A stretch of 64,000 nucleotides of DNA from Sphingomonas sp. LaA6.9. Its GTDB lineage: Bacteria > Pseudomonadota > Alphaproteobacteria > Sphingomonadales > Sphingomonadaceae. How positions within the stretch are numbered: position 1 is the first letter of the stretch; each line of letters starts with the position of its first letter. The translations under genes were made by a program, and so were the position numbers. Positions 26,584 through 34,851 of this stretch are shown piece after piece. The notes beneath the pieces were generated by a model. The model was not told where the DNA came from and ran no database searches. It saw only the letters and a program-made list of their open reading frames with translations. The stretch is taken from the NCBI RefSeq assembly GCF_022601895.1, contig NZ_JAKVIO010000005.1, positions 1 through 64,000 of the forward strand. The letters are read 5' to 3'.

Positions 26584-27216
26584 TCAATCGCGCCCGGTGA
26601 AAACCCTGAGATAGCTGCTGGTAAGCGCCTGCCGCTGCTCGTCCGATTCCTTGAGGCCGGTCGCATAATAGCCGACCTGATGAAAATAGATGATCCGGGC
26701 GCGGATCATCGCGTCGTGCGCGTCATACCCATCATCCAGGAAGGCCCGCTGGATCGCGTTGATGCGGATCGCGTCGACCTCCTGCACCACACCCTCGACA
26801 TCGTGGGACAAATTTGCCCATGCCCGGATGGCACGGTCATAGGCGGGGCTGAACCCCTGTTCGAAGATATAGAGATCCGCCAGCCGCGAAAGTCGCTCGT
26901 TCAAGCTTCCGGGCGAGGCAAGCACGTCCAGCATCGGCTGCGTGTTGCTGGCACGCCAGTCCTCCAGAAGCTTGTCGAGAAGTTCGGCATGACTCTTGAA
27001 GCGCCAGTAGAAGCCGCCCCGCGTGACCCCCGCGATTTTTGCGATACGGTCGATCTTCACGCCGACAATGCCTTCTTCGACGAGCGTACGGCGCGCGATA
27101 TCGACCCACTCCTGCGTTGAAGGTGTGTGCTCGGGCGGCGGCGTGCGACGCCAGGTGCGCCCTGTCTTTCCTGATCTTGCGCTCGTCTTCGCCTGCGTCA
27201 TTTTGCTCTCGGCCAT
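26584..27216 (-). CDS. TetR-family transcriptional regulator
   Basis: A 210-residue protein with a basic, lysine/arginine-rich N-terminal tail of 25 residues, then the TetR helix-turn-helix (WVDIARRTLVEEGIVGVKID, RIAKIAGVTRGGFYWRFKSH, AELLDKLLEDW). The ligand domain is not assigned. It is divergent from the MFS gene; the space between contains palindrome 3. Identical-core palindromes at three further promoters within 5 kb make it the likely regulator of the TonB receptor, iminopeptidase/POT, MFS and sarcosine oxidase genes and of itself. Ligand unknown; an amino acid, sarcosine or peptide is plausible. Confidence 0.88.
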   Translation of the reverse strand: MAESKMTQAKTSARSGKTGRTWRRTPPPEHTPSTQEWVDIARRTLVEEGIVGVKIDRIAKIAGVTRGGFYWRFKSHAELLDKLLEDWRASNTQPMLDVLASPGSLNERLSRLADLYIFEQGFSPAYDRAIRAWANLSHDVEGVVQEVDAIRINAIQRAFLDDGYDAHDAMIRARIIYFHQVGYYATGLKESDEQRQALTSSYLRVFTGRD

Positions 27217-27312
27217 GATTGCCTCATTGCCGGATAAATACAGGTCCGGTCAATCGCGAGCCATGTGTCGGCGCAGCCGCCAGCCTGTCCGCGCGGGGCG
27301 GCTGGACTTATC

Positions 27313-27328
27313 AATACATAGATGTATT
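27313..27328. promoter_or_regulatory. operator-like palindrome 3 of 4 (TetR/MFS intergenic)
   Basis: AATACAT-AG-ATGTATT, perfect 7-bp arms, in the 170-base divergent space between the TetR gene (starts at 27216, leftward) and the MFS gene (starts at 27387, rightward). Position is right for both autoregulation and control of the transporter. Confidence 0.75.
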
Positions 27329-27386
27329 CATTGTGGGTCCGACATGTTGGGGAGCCGCGGGCCGAGACGCAGTTGAGGGGGCAAGA

Positions 27387-28538
27387 GTGACGACACGCAA
27401 GACCGACGGGTTGGCGTTGATCGCGGCTGTCGTGATTGGCAGCGGCATAGCGCATATTGGTACCTCTACAATGCCGTTTCAGGTCGGCGCGCTCATGGAC
27501 CGGGGAATGAATGGGCGCGAAGCCGGGCTTTTCGGCTTCTTTCAGGTGGCAGCGCTCGCATTGTCGATGATCCTGCTTGCGCCCATCATTCACCGCGCCC
27601 GGTCGGTCACCGTCGCCATTGCCGGGGGAGCGCTCGCAGCGGTGGCGCATCTGCTGATGTACGCTATGCCGGGGTCGTTCCACGCACTGCTTCTGTTCGC
27701 GACACTCGCCGGAACGGGGTACGGCCTGGTGTTTGCGGCGACTATCACCGGCGCTTCGACGTCCAACAATCCGGACCGAATCTATGCCATCGGCAACGGC
27801 GGCGCGGTGGCTTATGTGGTCATCCTGATGTTCATCATGCCGATGGCCGCCATCTACCTCGGCACGATGGGTGCCTTCCTCGCGATCGCTATCGCGATTG
27901 TGGTCACCATGCCGGGCATGTTTGCCTTCAATGCGCGCGCAAGCCTGCCCTCCGTGGATGCGGGAGGCCTCATCCGCAAACCCGGCGTTCTGGCGTTGAT
28001 GGTGATGTGGGCAGGCTATTCCCTGGGAACCGGCGCGCTTTGGAGCTTTGCCGAACGAATCGCAAAGGGGCTCGCGATCGCTCCCGAGGCGACCGCCACG
28101 ATCCTTTCGCTCAGTGCGCTTTGCGGCATTCTCGGAACCGGCGTCGCGGCGTGGTTCGGCGGCAGGTCTCCGCGAATCCTGTCGATGATCATCGGGCTTA
28201 CCGGCACCGGCATATCTTGCCTCATGCTCGGTTTCGCCACCGGGCCGGTCATGTTCGCGCTGGGCGTCCTCACTTACTGGGTCTTCTACATGTACCAGTA
28301 TTCGGTGTTTCTTGGCGTCGCGGCCTCGCTCGACCCCTCGGGCCGCACGGGAACGCTGGGCGGTGGCTGCGAGCGCTTCGCCTTCGCTATCGGTGCCCCG
28401 ATCGGCGGTCTTGTCACTGACTTCGGATCCTACGCGATGCTGGGTACGCTTGGCTTCCTGAGCTGCGTTCTGACGATCCCGTTTTTCATGCCGACGATTG
28501 CACAGCGCCTGTCTGGCAGAGCCGCTGCCACCGCCTGA
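27387..28538 (+). CDS. MFS transporter
   Basis: A 383-residue membrane protein with about 12 hydrophobic segments (for example LALIAAVVIGSGIAHIGTST, AYVVILMFIMPMAAIYLGTM, GLVTDFGSYAMLGTLGFLSC). It is of the major facilitator superfamily, subfamily not determined. The start is GTG at 27387, with GAGGGGG 5 bases upstream. It is divergent from TetR and followed at a short distance by the sarcosine oxidase operon, whose substrate or product it may carry. Confidence 0.8.
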   Translation: MTTRKTDGLALIAAVVIGSGIAHIGTSTMPFQVGALMDRGMNGREAGLFGFFQVAALALSMILLAPIIHRARSVTVAIAGGALAAVAHLLMYAMPGSFHALLLFATLAGTGYGLVFAATITGASTSNNPDRIYAIGNGGAVAYVVILMFIMPMAAIYLGTMGAFLAIAIAIVVTMPGMFAFNARASLPSVDAGGLIRKPGVLALMVMWAGYSLGTGALWSFAERIAKGLAIAPEATATILSLSALCGILGTGVAAWFGGRSPRILSMIIGLTGTGISCLMLGFATGPVMFALGVLTYWVFYMYQYSVFLGVAASLDPSGRTGTLGGGCERFAFAIGAPIGGLVTDFGSYAMLGTLGFLSCVLTIPFFMPTIAQRLSGRAAATA

Positions 28539-28565
28539 TAACATTACGCGATCAATCTCGGGCAT

Positions 28566-28593
28566 TGCATAAATACAGCAATGTATTTATGCA
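28566..28593. promoter_or_regulatory. operator-like palindrome 4 of 4 (soxB promoter)
   Basis: Arms TGCATAAATACA and TGTATTTATGCA are perfectly complementary over 12 bp around GCAA, the longest of the four sites. It contains the shared core AATACA-N4-TGTATT. It lies 41 bases upstream of the soxB start and just after the MFS stop, so it can only serve the sox operon. Confidence 0.78.
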
Positions 28594-28633
28594 CGCGTCA
28601 TTCGTCTCAAAGGACAGGGGGAGGGTGGCGCAG

Positions 28634-29878
28634 GTGACACGGTATTCGGCGTGGTCGCTACTGCACGCCGGGCTGTCGGGGCAGCGGCTATGGGACCCGG
28701 CCTGGCGTAATGCCGCCCCGAAGACGCACTACGAAGCCGTGATCATCGGCGGCGGCGGGCATGGTCTTGCGACCGCCTACTACCTTGCGAGCAGGCACGG
28801 CATCCGCGACATCGCGGTGCTGGAGCGCGGATGGATCGGCGGCGGCAACACCGGGCGCAACACGACCGTGATCCGTTCAAACTATTTTTTTCCGGAAAGC
28901 ACGCGCTTCTATGATTTCTCGCTGACGCTCTACGAGGAGCTGTCGCGCGAGCTGAACTACAATATCATGTTCTCGCAGCGCGGCATGTGGAGCTTTGCGC
29001 ACGACCGTCATGGTGTCGAGATGCTGCGCCGTTCGGTGAACGCCATGCGTCTCAACGGAGCTGACGCGGAGTATCATGAGGGCGACGAGGTGCGTCGTCG
29101 GATTCCGGGCCTGAATCCTTCCCCACGCTTCCCGATCCTTGCGGGGCTTCTGCAACCGCGCGGTGGAACCGCCCGGCACGATGCAGTGGCCTGGGGCTAT
29201 GCGCGCGCCGCCGACAGGCTCGGCGTCGACATCGTTCAGAATTGCGACGTCACCGGCTTCGAGATCCGCGATGGTCGGATCATCGGCGTGCGGACGTCTA
29301 TGGGCGACATCGCGGCAGAACGCGTGGGCATGGCAGTTGCGGGGCATAGTAGCGTGATGGCGGGCCGCGCAGGATTCCGCCTGCCGATCGTGTCGCATGC
29401 GTTGCAGGCTTTTGTCTCAGAGCCGCTGAAACCGGTGCTCGACACCGTGATTCTGGCGCCATCCACGGGTACCTATCTCAGCCAGTCCGACAAGGGCGAA
29501 CTGGTGGTGGGCAGCGCGCTGGACCTGTTTCCGTCCTATGCGCAGCGCGGCAGCCTGCCCGTACTCGAGCATACGGCAGCGGGTCTGATAGACCTGTTCC
29601 CGCAATTCTCGCGCGTGCGGCTGCTTCGGCAATGGGCGGGTATTGTCGACATAGTTCAGGATTCGACCCCGATCCTCGGCGAGAGCCCCGTCAAGGGTCT
29701 CTATCTCAACTGCGGATGGGGCACCGGGGGCTTCAAGGCGATCCCCGGCGGCGGCTTCTGCCTGGCCCACCACATGGCGACCGGCGCGCCGCATCCGCTT
29801 GCCGCCGCCTTCTCGCTCGACCGTTTCCGGACCGGCGCACTCATCGACGAAGCCGCCGCTTCCGGCATAGCACACTGA
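28634..29878 (+). CDS. soxB: sarcosine oxidase subunit beta
   Basis: A flavoprotein of 414 residues, first gene of the sox operon. The N-terminus RYSAWSLLHAGLSGQRLWDP is the usual SoxB leader, followed by the dinucleotide fold AVIIGGGGHGLATAYYLASR. GGTARHDAVAWGYARAAD carries the histidine expected for covalent FMN. The C-terminus has YLNCGWGTGGFKAIPGGG. SoxB oxidises sarcosine to glycine, passing electrons to oxygen and the methyl to tetrahydrofolate with SoxA. I chose GTG 28634 (GGGGGAGGG upstream); GTG 28625 is an alternative. The longer open frame upstream overlaps the operator. Confidence 0.92.
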   Translation: MTRYSAWSLLHAGLSGQRLWDPAWRNAAPKTHYEAVIIGGGGHGLATAYYLASRHGIRDIAVLERGWIGGGNTGRNTTVIRSNYFFPESTRFYDFSLTLYEELSRELNYNIMFSQRGMWSFAHDRHGVEMLRRSVNAMRLNGADAEYHEGDEVRRRIPGLNPSPRFPILAGLLQPRGGTARHDAVAWGYARAADRLGVDIVQNCDVTGFEIRDGRIIGVRTSMGDIAAERVGMAVAGHSSVMAGRAGFRLPIVSHALQAFVSEPLKPVLDTVILAPSTGTYLSQSDKGELVVGSALDLFPSYAQRGSLPVLEHTAAGLIDLFPQFSRVRLLRQWAGIVDIVQDSTPILGESPVKGLYLNCGWGTGGFKAIPGGGFCLAHHMATGAPHPLAAAFSLDRFRTGALIDEAAASGIAH

Positions 29879-29885
29879 GAGCATC

Positions 29886-30173
29886 ATGCTGTTGATCGAC
29901 TGCCCCTGGTGCGGCCCGCGCGCCGAAAACGAGTTCCGCTGCGGCGGCGAAAGCCCGATCGTCCGTCCCGACGAGCCCGCTGCGACCGACGACGCTGCAT
30001 GGGCGGAGTATATGTTCTATCGCGACAATGCGAAGGGGCTCTCCTTCGAGCGCTGGCACCACCGTTTCGGTTGCGGCCTCTGGTTCAATATCGCGCGCGA
30101 CACCGTGTCGCACCACATCCTCGCGGTTTACGGCATCGCCGATCCGCGACCCGCGCTGGACGCTGGCGCATGA
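29886..30173 (+). CDS. soxD: sarcosine oxidase subunit delta
   Basis: A 95-residue protein beginning LLIDCPWCGPRAENEFRCGG, whose paired cysteines and following Cys/His form the zinc site of SoxD. EYMFYRDNAKGLSFERWHHR and RFGCGLWFNIARDTVSH are further hallmarks. It is a structural subunit of the heterotetrameric enzyme. It starts 7 bases after soxB and overlaps soxA by ATGA. Confidence 0.93.
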   Translation: MLLIDCPWCGPRAENEFRCGGESPIVRPDEPAATDDAAWAEYMFYRDNAKGLSFERWHHRFGCGLWFNIARDTVSHHILAVYGIADPRPALDAGA

Positions 30174-33100
30174 GCGGCTATCGGCTGAAACGCGGCGGAG
30201 AAATAGACCGCAGCCGGCCTGTCCGCTTCCGCTGGGAAGGCAGGGACTATGCGGGCTTTGCCGGCGATACGCTCGCCTCGGCGCTGCTCGCGAGCGGGGT
30301 GCGCATGGTAGGGCGCAGCTTCAAATATCATCGCCCCCGCGGCCTGATCGCCGCCGGCCTCGACGAGCCGAACTTCATCGTTCAGCTCGAGCGCGGTGCG
30401 CAGACCATCCCCAACCTCAAGGCTCCCTATGTGGAGCTTTACGAGGGGCTGGACGCGCGGCCGGTCAACGCCTGGCCAAGCCTCGGGTTCGACCTGCTCG
30501 CGGTGAATGGCCTCTTCAAACGCTTCATCCCGACAGCCTTCTACTACAAGACATTCATGTGGCCGGACTGGCGATTGTTCGAACCCTGGATCCGCAAGGC
30601 CGCCGGGCTCGGCACATCGCCCCGGCTTCCGGATCCCGATAGCTATGCGCAAACTAATGCGCATACCGACGTGCTTGTCGTTGGCGGTGGCATAGCAGGG
30701 CTTGCGGCAGCGCTCCACGCCGCGCGGGGCGGGCGTTCGGTGATGCTGGTGACTGGCGGTGCGCATTGGGGCGGTCGCCTCGCCGGAACGAGCGATCCCG
30801 TCGAGGCCATGCCCGCGCGCATCTGGATCGAGGATGCTGTGCGCGCACTCGCCGCCATGCCGAACGTGACATTGCTGGCGCGAACGATTGCGACGGGCCT
30901 TTACGATCACGGCATGGTGGCGCTGTGCGAGCGCCTGACCGACCATTTGCCGGCTGGCGAGCGCTCTGGCCCCCGCCAGCGCCTCTGGCGGGTGCGCGCG
31001 AGCGAACTGATCCTTGCCACGGGAGCCATCGAAAGGCCGCTGGTGTTTCGGGGCAATGACCGGCCGGGCGTCATGCTGGCGGGTGCGGCGCGTTGCTACC
31101 TTCACCGCTACGGTGTCATTGCGGGCCGCGAGATTGTCGTCGCGACGACCAATGACAGCGCATGGCACGCGGCGTTCGATCTGGCGGAGGCCGGTGCGAA
31201 CATTGCTGCGATCGTGGAGTCGCGGCCGGCCCCGCCCCAGGCTCTCGTCGTTCGCGCGCAGGCGCTCGGCATCGCCGTCAACCTCGGAATGGCCCCGGCG
31301 GCTACTCAGGGCAGGCGGGCCGTGCGCGCCGTGCGGATCGGCCCCATCGATGCTGCGGGCCGTATCGAGGGGACAGCACGAACGCTGCGCTGCGACACGT
31401 TGTTGATGTCGGGCGGCTGGAATCCGGCGGTGCATCTTCATTCGCAGGGTGCCGGGCGACTGAAGCTCGACTGCGCCCTGAACAGCTTCGTCCCGGCAGG
31501 TGTGAGCAGCACCCGCAACATCGGAGGAGCAGCGGGCGATTTTGCGGCCGAGGACGCGCTTGCTACCGCGCGGGGGCAGGAGGCGCCGCGACCGGCCGGA
31601 TCCCCCGCTGTGCCGCTCTGGTCTATCTCTGAAAGCGGCGCACCCGACCCCGAGGCGTGGGTCGACTTCCAGAACGACGTTACCGCCGGCGACATTGCGC
31701 TTGCCGCGCGCGAGAATTTCCGGTCAGTCGAACATCTGAAGCGTTACACGACGCTGGGCATGGCCTCCGATCAGGGCAAGACCTCGAACGTCAACGGCCT
31801 TGGCATCCTCAGCACTCTGATCCACCAACCGATGGACGCGATCGGCACGACCAGGTTCCGGCCACCCTACGATCCAACGCCGTTCGGCGTTTTTGCGGGC
31901 CACCGGGTCGGCGAAGGCCTCCGTCCACGCCGCCGCCTCGCGCTCCACGACTGGCACGCCGGCAAGGGGGCCGTGTTCGAAGAATATGGCGGCTGGATGC
32001 GCCCCGCCGCCTATATTCTGCCCGGCGAGGGCGAGGCGAACGCGGTGCACCGCGAGGTAACCGCGGTGCGTAGTGGCGTCGGAATCTTCGAGGCATCCCC
32101 GCTTGGCAAGATCGAAGTGAAGGGGCCGGATGCAGCCGCCTTTCTTGATCGCATGTACCTGAACAGGATCAGCACGTTGAAGATCGGGCGCTGCCGCTAC
32201 GCCATCATGCTGAACGAGAATGGAACCGTGTACGACGATGGCGTGGTCACGCGGATGGCGGACGATCATTTCCTCATCGGAACGACGAGCGGCCATGCCG
32301 GCGCCGTCGCAGAAGCCTTTCGCGAATGGCTTCAATGCGAATGGACGACGATGCGCGTGCTGGTCGAGGACGTGACGAGCTGCTGGGCGGTCGCGAACAT
32401 CGCTGGCCCAGGCGCGCGAAGCGTGCTCGACGCGCTCCCGCTCGACATCGACGTCTCCTCCGACGCCTTCCCGCATATGAGCGTTCGCGCGGGCCTTGTC
32501 TGCGGCATCCCGACGCGCATCGCCCGCGTCAGCTTCACAGGCGAGCTTTCGTACGAGATCGCGGTGCCATGGCGCGAGGCGGGGCGCCTGTGGGCGGCGC
32601 TGATCGAAGCTGGCACGCCGCACGGGATCACCCCTTTCGGCGTCGAGGCGCTGATGACGATGCGCATCGAGAAAGGCTTTCTTCACATTGGGTCCGACAC
32701 CGACGGCACAACCTTGCCGCAGGACATCGGCTTCGGCGAAATCATGCGCAAGAAGACGCAGGACTTTGTCGGCCGCCGTTCCGCACACCGCCCCGACGGG
32801 CTCAGATCGGACCGGCGAAGCCTTGTCGGTCTCGAGGTCGCCGACGGCAACCCCGCGCCGCTCACCACGGGCGCGCATGTGCTGCCCGCCGGGACGATAC
32901 AGCTCGGGCCAGGTCAGGGCTGGGTCACATCGAGCACATGGTCCCCGACGCTGGGCGCGCCGCTCGCGCTCGCGCTTGTCGAGCGTGGGCAGGCGCGGAT
33001 GGGCGAAATCGTGCGGATCTGGGATCTCGATGCGTGGCGTGATGCGCGGATCACCGGCCTGTGCCGCTATGACCCGGAAGGAGCCCGGCTTGATGCCTGA
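30170..33100 (+). CDS. soxA: sarcosine oxidase subunit alpha
   Basis: A 976-residue protein in the order expected for SoxA: an N-terminal ferredoxin-like cap (FRWEGRDYAGFAGDTLASAL, FKYHRPRGLIAAGLDEPN), the NAD-binding flavoprotein domain (TDVLVVGGGIAGLAAALHAA near residue 164), a linker region (YTTLGMASDQGKTSNVNGLG) and a C-terminal GcvT-like folate domain (WMRPAAYILPGEGEANAVHR to VEALMTMRIEKGFLHIGSDT). It binds NAD and tetrahydrofolate and yields 5,10-methylene-THF. Complete in length. Overlaps soxD by 4 bases and soxG by 8. Confidence 0.95.
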   Translation: MSGYRLKRGGEIDRSRPVRFRWEGRDYAGFAGDTLASALLASGVRMVGRSFKYHRPRGLIAAGLDEPNFIVQLERGAQTIPNLKAPYVELYEGLDARPVNAWPSLGFDLLAVNGLFKRFIPTAFYYKTFMWPDWRLFEPWIRKAAGLGTSPRLPDPDSYAQTNAHTDVLVVGGGIAGLAAALHAARGGRSVMLVTGGAHWGGRLAGTSDPVEAMPARIWIEDAVRALAAMPNVTLLARTIATGLYDHGMVALCERLTDHLPAGERSGPRQRLWRVRASELILATGAIERPLVFRGNDRPGVMLAGAARCYLHRYGVIAGREIVVATTNDSAWHAAFDLAEAGANIAAIVESRPAPPQALVVRAQALGIAVNLGMAPAATQGRRAVRAVRIGPIDAAGRIEGTARTLRCDTLLMSGGWNPAVHLHSQGAGRLKLDCALNSFVPAGVSSTRNIGGAAGDFAAEDALATARGQEAPRPAGSPAVPLWSISESGAPDPEAWVDFQNDVTAGDIALAARENFRSVEHLKRYTTLGMASDQGKTSNVNGLGILSTLIHQPMDAIGTTRFRPPYDPTPFGVFAGHRVGEGLRPRRRLALHDWHAGKGAVFEEYGGWMRPAAYILPGEGEANAVHREVTAVRSGVGIFEASPLGKIEVKGPDAAAFLDRMYLNRISTLKIGRCRYAIMLNENGTVYDDGVVTRMADDHFLIGTTSGHAGAVAEAFREWLQCEWTTMRVLVEDVTSCWAVANIAGPGARSVLDALPLDIDVSSDAFPHMSVRAGLVCGIPTRIARVSFTGELSYEIAVPWREAGRLWAALIEAGTPHGITPFGVEALMTMRIEKGFLHIGSDTDGTTLPQDIGFGEIMRKKTQDFVGRRSAHRPDGLRSDRRSLVGLEVADGNPAPLTTGAHVLPAGTIQLGPGQGWVTSSTWSPTLGAPLALALVERGQARMGEIVRIWDLDAWRDARITGLCRYDPEGARLDA

Positions 33101-33644
33101 AGCCCCGCAATTGCCCGCCTGGTGCCGCATCGATGCCAATCTCGCCGTGGCGAAAATCCAGATCCGGGATGTCCCGGACGCCTGCGACCAACTGGCCTCG
33201 ACGATCGGTGTCCAACCTCCCCGGCCGAATCGCTGGGTTGCGCGCCACGGCCTCGCGCTGACCGCGGTCGCGCCGGGAGAATGGCTACTGACCGGCAATG
33301 CCGACGACGTCGCGGCTGCACTCGAACGCGCCGAAGCGGCGTTCCGCGCGCAAGCCATCCTCGCGCTGGACCTGACACATGGATGCGTCGTGCTGAGACT
33401 GGACGGCGCGGCTGGTAGGTCCTGCCTCGCCGCGCTGTGCCCACTCGACCTCCGCCCCGAGCACTTCACCGTGGGCGCCGCTGCCCGCACACGTTTCGGC
33501 GACATTGGCGTATTCGTCGCGCATCTCGGGGATGCACCCGCATTCCTGCTGATCGCGGATCAGAGCAACGCCCCCTACGTCCTCCACCTGATCGCGCGGA
33601 GTGCAATCGTCGCCGATCACAACCGGGATGAAATCCGATCATGA
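33093..33644 (+). CDS. soxG: sarcosine oxidase subunit gamma
   Basis: A 183-residue protein. It has the usual SoxG layout: an N-terminal part with VAKIQIRDVPDACDQLASTI, then APGEWLLTGNADDVAAALER, DLTHGCVVLRLDGAAGRSCL and CPLDLRPEHFTVGAAARTRF. The ATG at 33093 has AAGGAG upstream and overlaps the soxA stop by 8 bases. Its stop overlaps purU by ATGA. It is a subunit folding like a GcvT half, thought to stabilise the complex. Confidence 0.9.
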   Translation: MPEAPQLPAWCRIDANLAVAKIQIRDVPDACDQLASTIGVQPPRPNRWVARHGLALTAVAPGEWLLTGNADDVAAALERAEAAFRAQAILALDLTHGCVVLRLDGAAGRSCLAALCPLDLRPEHFTVGAAARTRFGDIGVFVAHLGDAPAFLLIADQSNAPYVLHLIARSAIVADHNRDEIRS

Positions 33645-34501
33645 CCGAACCGCAACGCGCGCGCTGCGTGCTCCGCTTCCGATGCCCGGACGAGCCAGGC
33701 ATCCTTGCCCGGGTCTCTCCGCTCCTCGCCGGCAATGGCTGGGACATTCGCGAGGCATCAATCTACGGCGATCCGGACAGCGCCACCTTCTTCGTCCGCA
33801 CCGAACTGGCGAGCGATCGTGCGACGGTTGCCGAGCTGCCGCGCCATATCGCACCCGTCGTCACGGCGCTGAAACTGGACTGGGAGGTGCATGACATCAC
33901 CCAACCCATGCCGGTGCTGGTCGCGGTGTCGAAGTTCAACCACTGCCTTGTCGACCTGATCCACAAGGTCGAGATCGGTGCGCTGCCGATCAGGATCGTC
34001 GGCGTCGTCTCAAACCACGATCAGGAGCGCAAGCGCGTTGAATGGCATGGTATCCCCTATCACCATCTGCCGGTCGACTATGGCGACAGGACGTCGCAGG
34101 AACGTCGCTTCCTCGAAGTCATTCGCGAAAGCGGCGCTGCGCTCACCGTGCTGGCCCGCTACATGCAGATATTGTCGGACGATTTCGCAACCCGGCTCGA
34201 AGGCCGCTGCATCAACATCCACCACAGCTTCCTGCCGAGCTTCAAGGGCGCGAAACCCTATCATCAGGCCAAGGCCCGCGGGGTCAAGCTGATCGGCGCC
34301 ACTGCGCATTATGTCACCGCCGATCTCGATGAAGGCCCCATCATAGAGCAGGATGTGCGCCGCGTGAGCCATGCCACAACCACCGACGAAATGGTCACCA
34401 TAGGCCGCGAAGTCGAAGCAGCGGTTCTTGCCCGTGCCGTCCGCTGGCACGCCGAACACCGGGTTCTCGGCAATGGGAACCAGACCGTCATACTCGCCTG
34501 A
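33641..34501 (+). CDS. purU: formyltetrahydrofolate deformylase
   Basis: A 286-residue enzyme: N-terminal ACT domain (FRCPDEPGILARVSPLLAGN) and C-terminal formyltransferase fold (VGVVSNHDQERKRVEWHGIP, YMQILSDDFATRLEGRCINI, HHSFLPSFKGAKPYHQAKAR). The catalytic Asp is in VTADLDEGPIIEQDVRRVSH. It hydrolyses 10-formyl-THF to formate and THF, thereby recycling folate loaded by sarcosine oxidase. The overlapping stop/start with soxG makes it part of the operon. No folD or glyA is present here, so methylene-to-formyl conversion must be done elsewhere. Confidence 0.94.
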   Translation: MTEPQRARCVLRFRCPDEPGILARVSPLLAGNGWDIREASIYGDPDSATFFVRTELASDRATVAELPRHIAPVVTALKLDWEVHDITQPMPVLVAVSKFNHCLVDLIHKVEIGALPIRIVGVVSNHDQERKRVEWHGIPYHHLPVDYGDRTSQERRFLEVIRESGAALTVLARYMQILSDDFATRLEGRCINIHHSFLPSFKGAKPYHQAKARGVKLIGATAHYVTADLDEGPIIEQDVRRVSHATTTDEMVTIGREVEAAVLARAVRWHAEHRVLGNGNQTVILA

Positions 34502-34851
34502 AGCCATGTGGGGACTGCAATGGAATCCATCGCGCGCAAGCCGGCTTCACCGGATCCAGGCTGCAAGTGCCTCCGTCCCGCCACCACAGCCCAGCAATGC
34601 AGCGCCGGATTTCCGTCGTTCAGAGCAGCCATAAAAACATTCTATTATAAATACTTGCAATGATTGTCAGTTCATTTAGTGCGCACAACATTCGTCCGGG
34701 GGAATAATCGGTCCAGAAATTGCACATGCGGCGCGGGCGTAATTCGCGCTGCCCATAAGCTGGCTTCGTCCGCCCGGGTCGCCCCGGACGTCGCTCGGTG
34801 GTGCCTTGTCTGCCCAAGCAACACCCCCCTCATATCCAAAGGGGAAAATCA
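34502..34851. other. gene-free region before the autotransporter
   Basis: 350 bases. The centre (about 34630-34670) is AT-rich in contrast to its surroundings (ATTCTATTATAAATACTTGC), as expected of a promoter region. The ribosome-binding site AAAGGGGA lies just before 34852. I see no terminator with a U-run after purU and no repeated operator. Confidence 0.4.

Noticed and set aside
27198-28565. A 455-codon minus-strand frame opposite the MFS gene
   Set aside because: It is histidine- and arginine-rich mirror sequence of a membrane protein and covers the TetR/MFS promoter.
31724-33505. A 593-codon minus-strand frame opposite soxA
   Set aside because: Antisense to the GcvT-like part of SoxA; no family and no ribosome-binding site.
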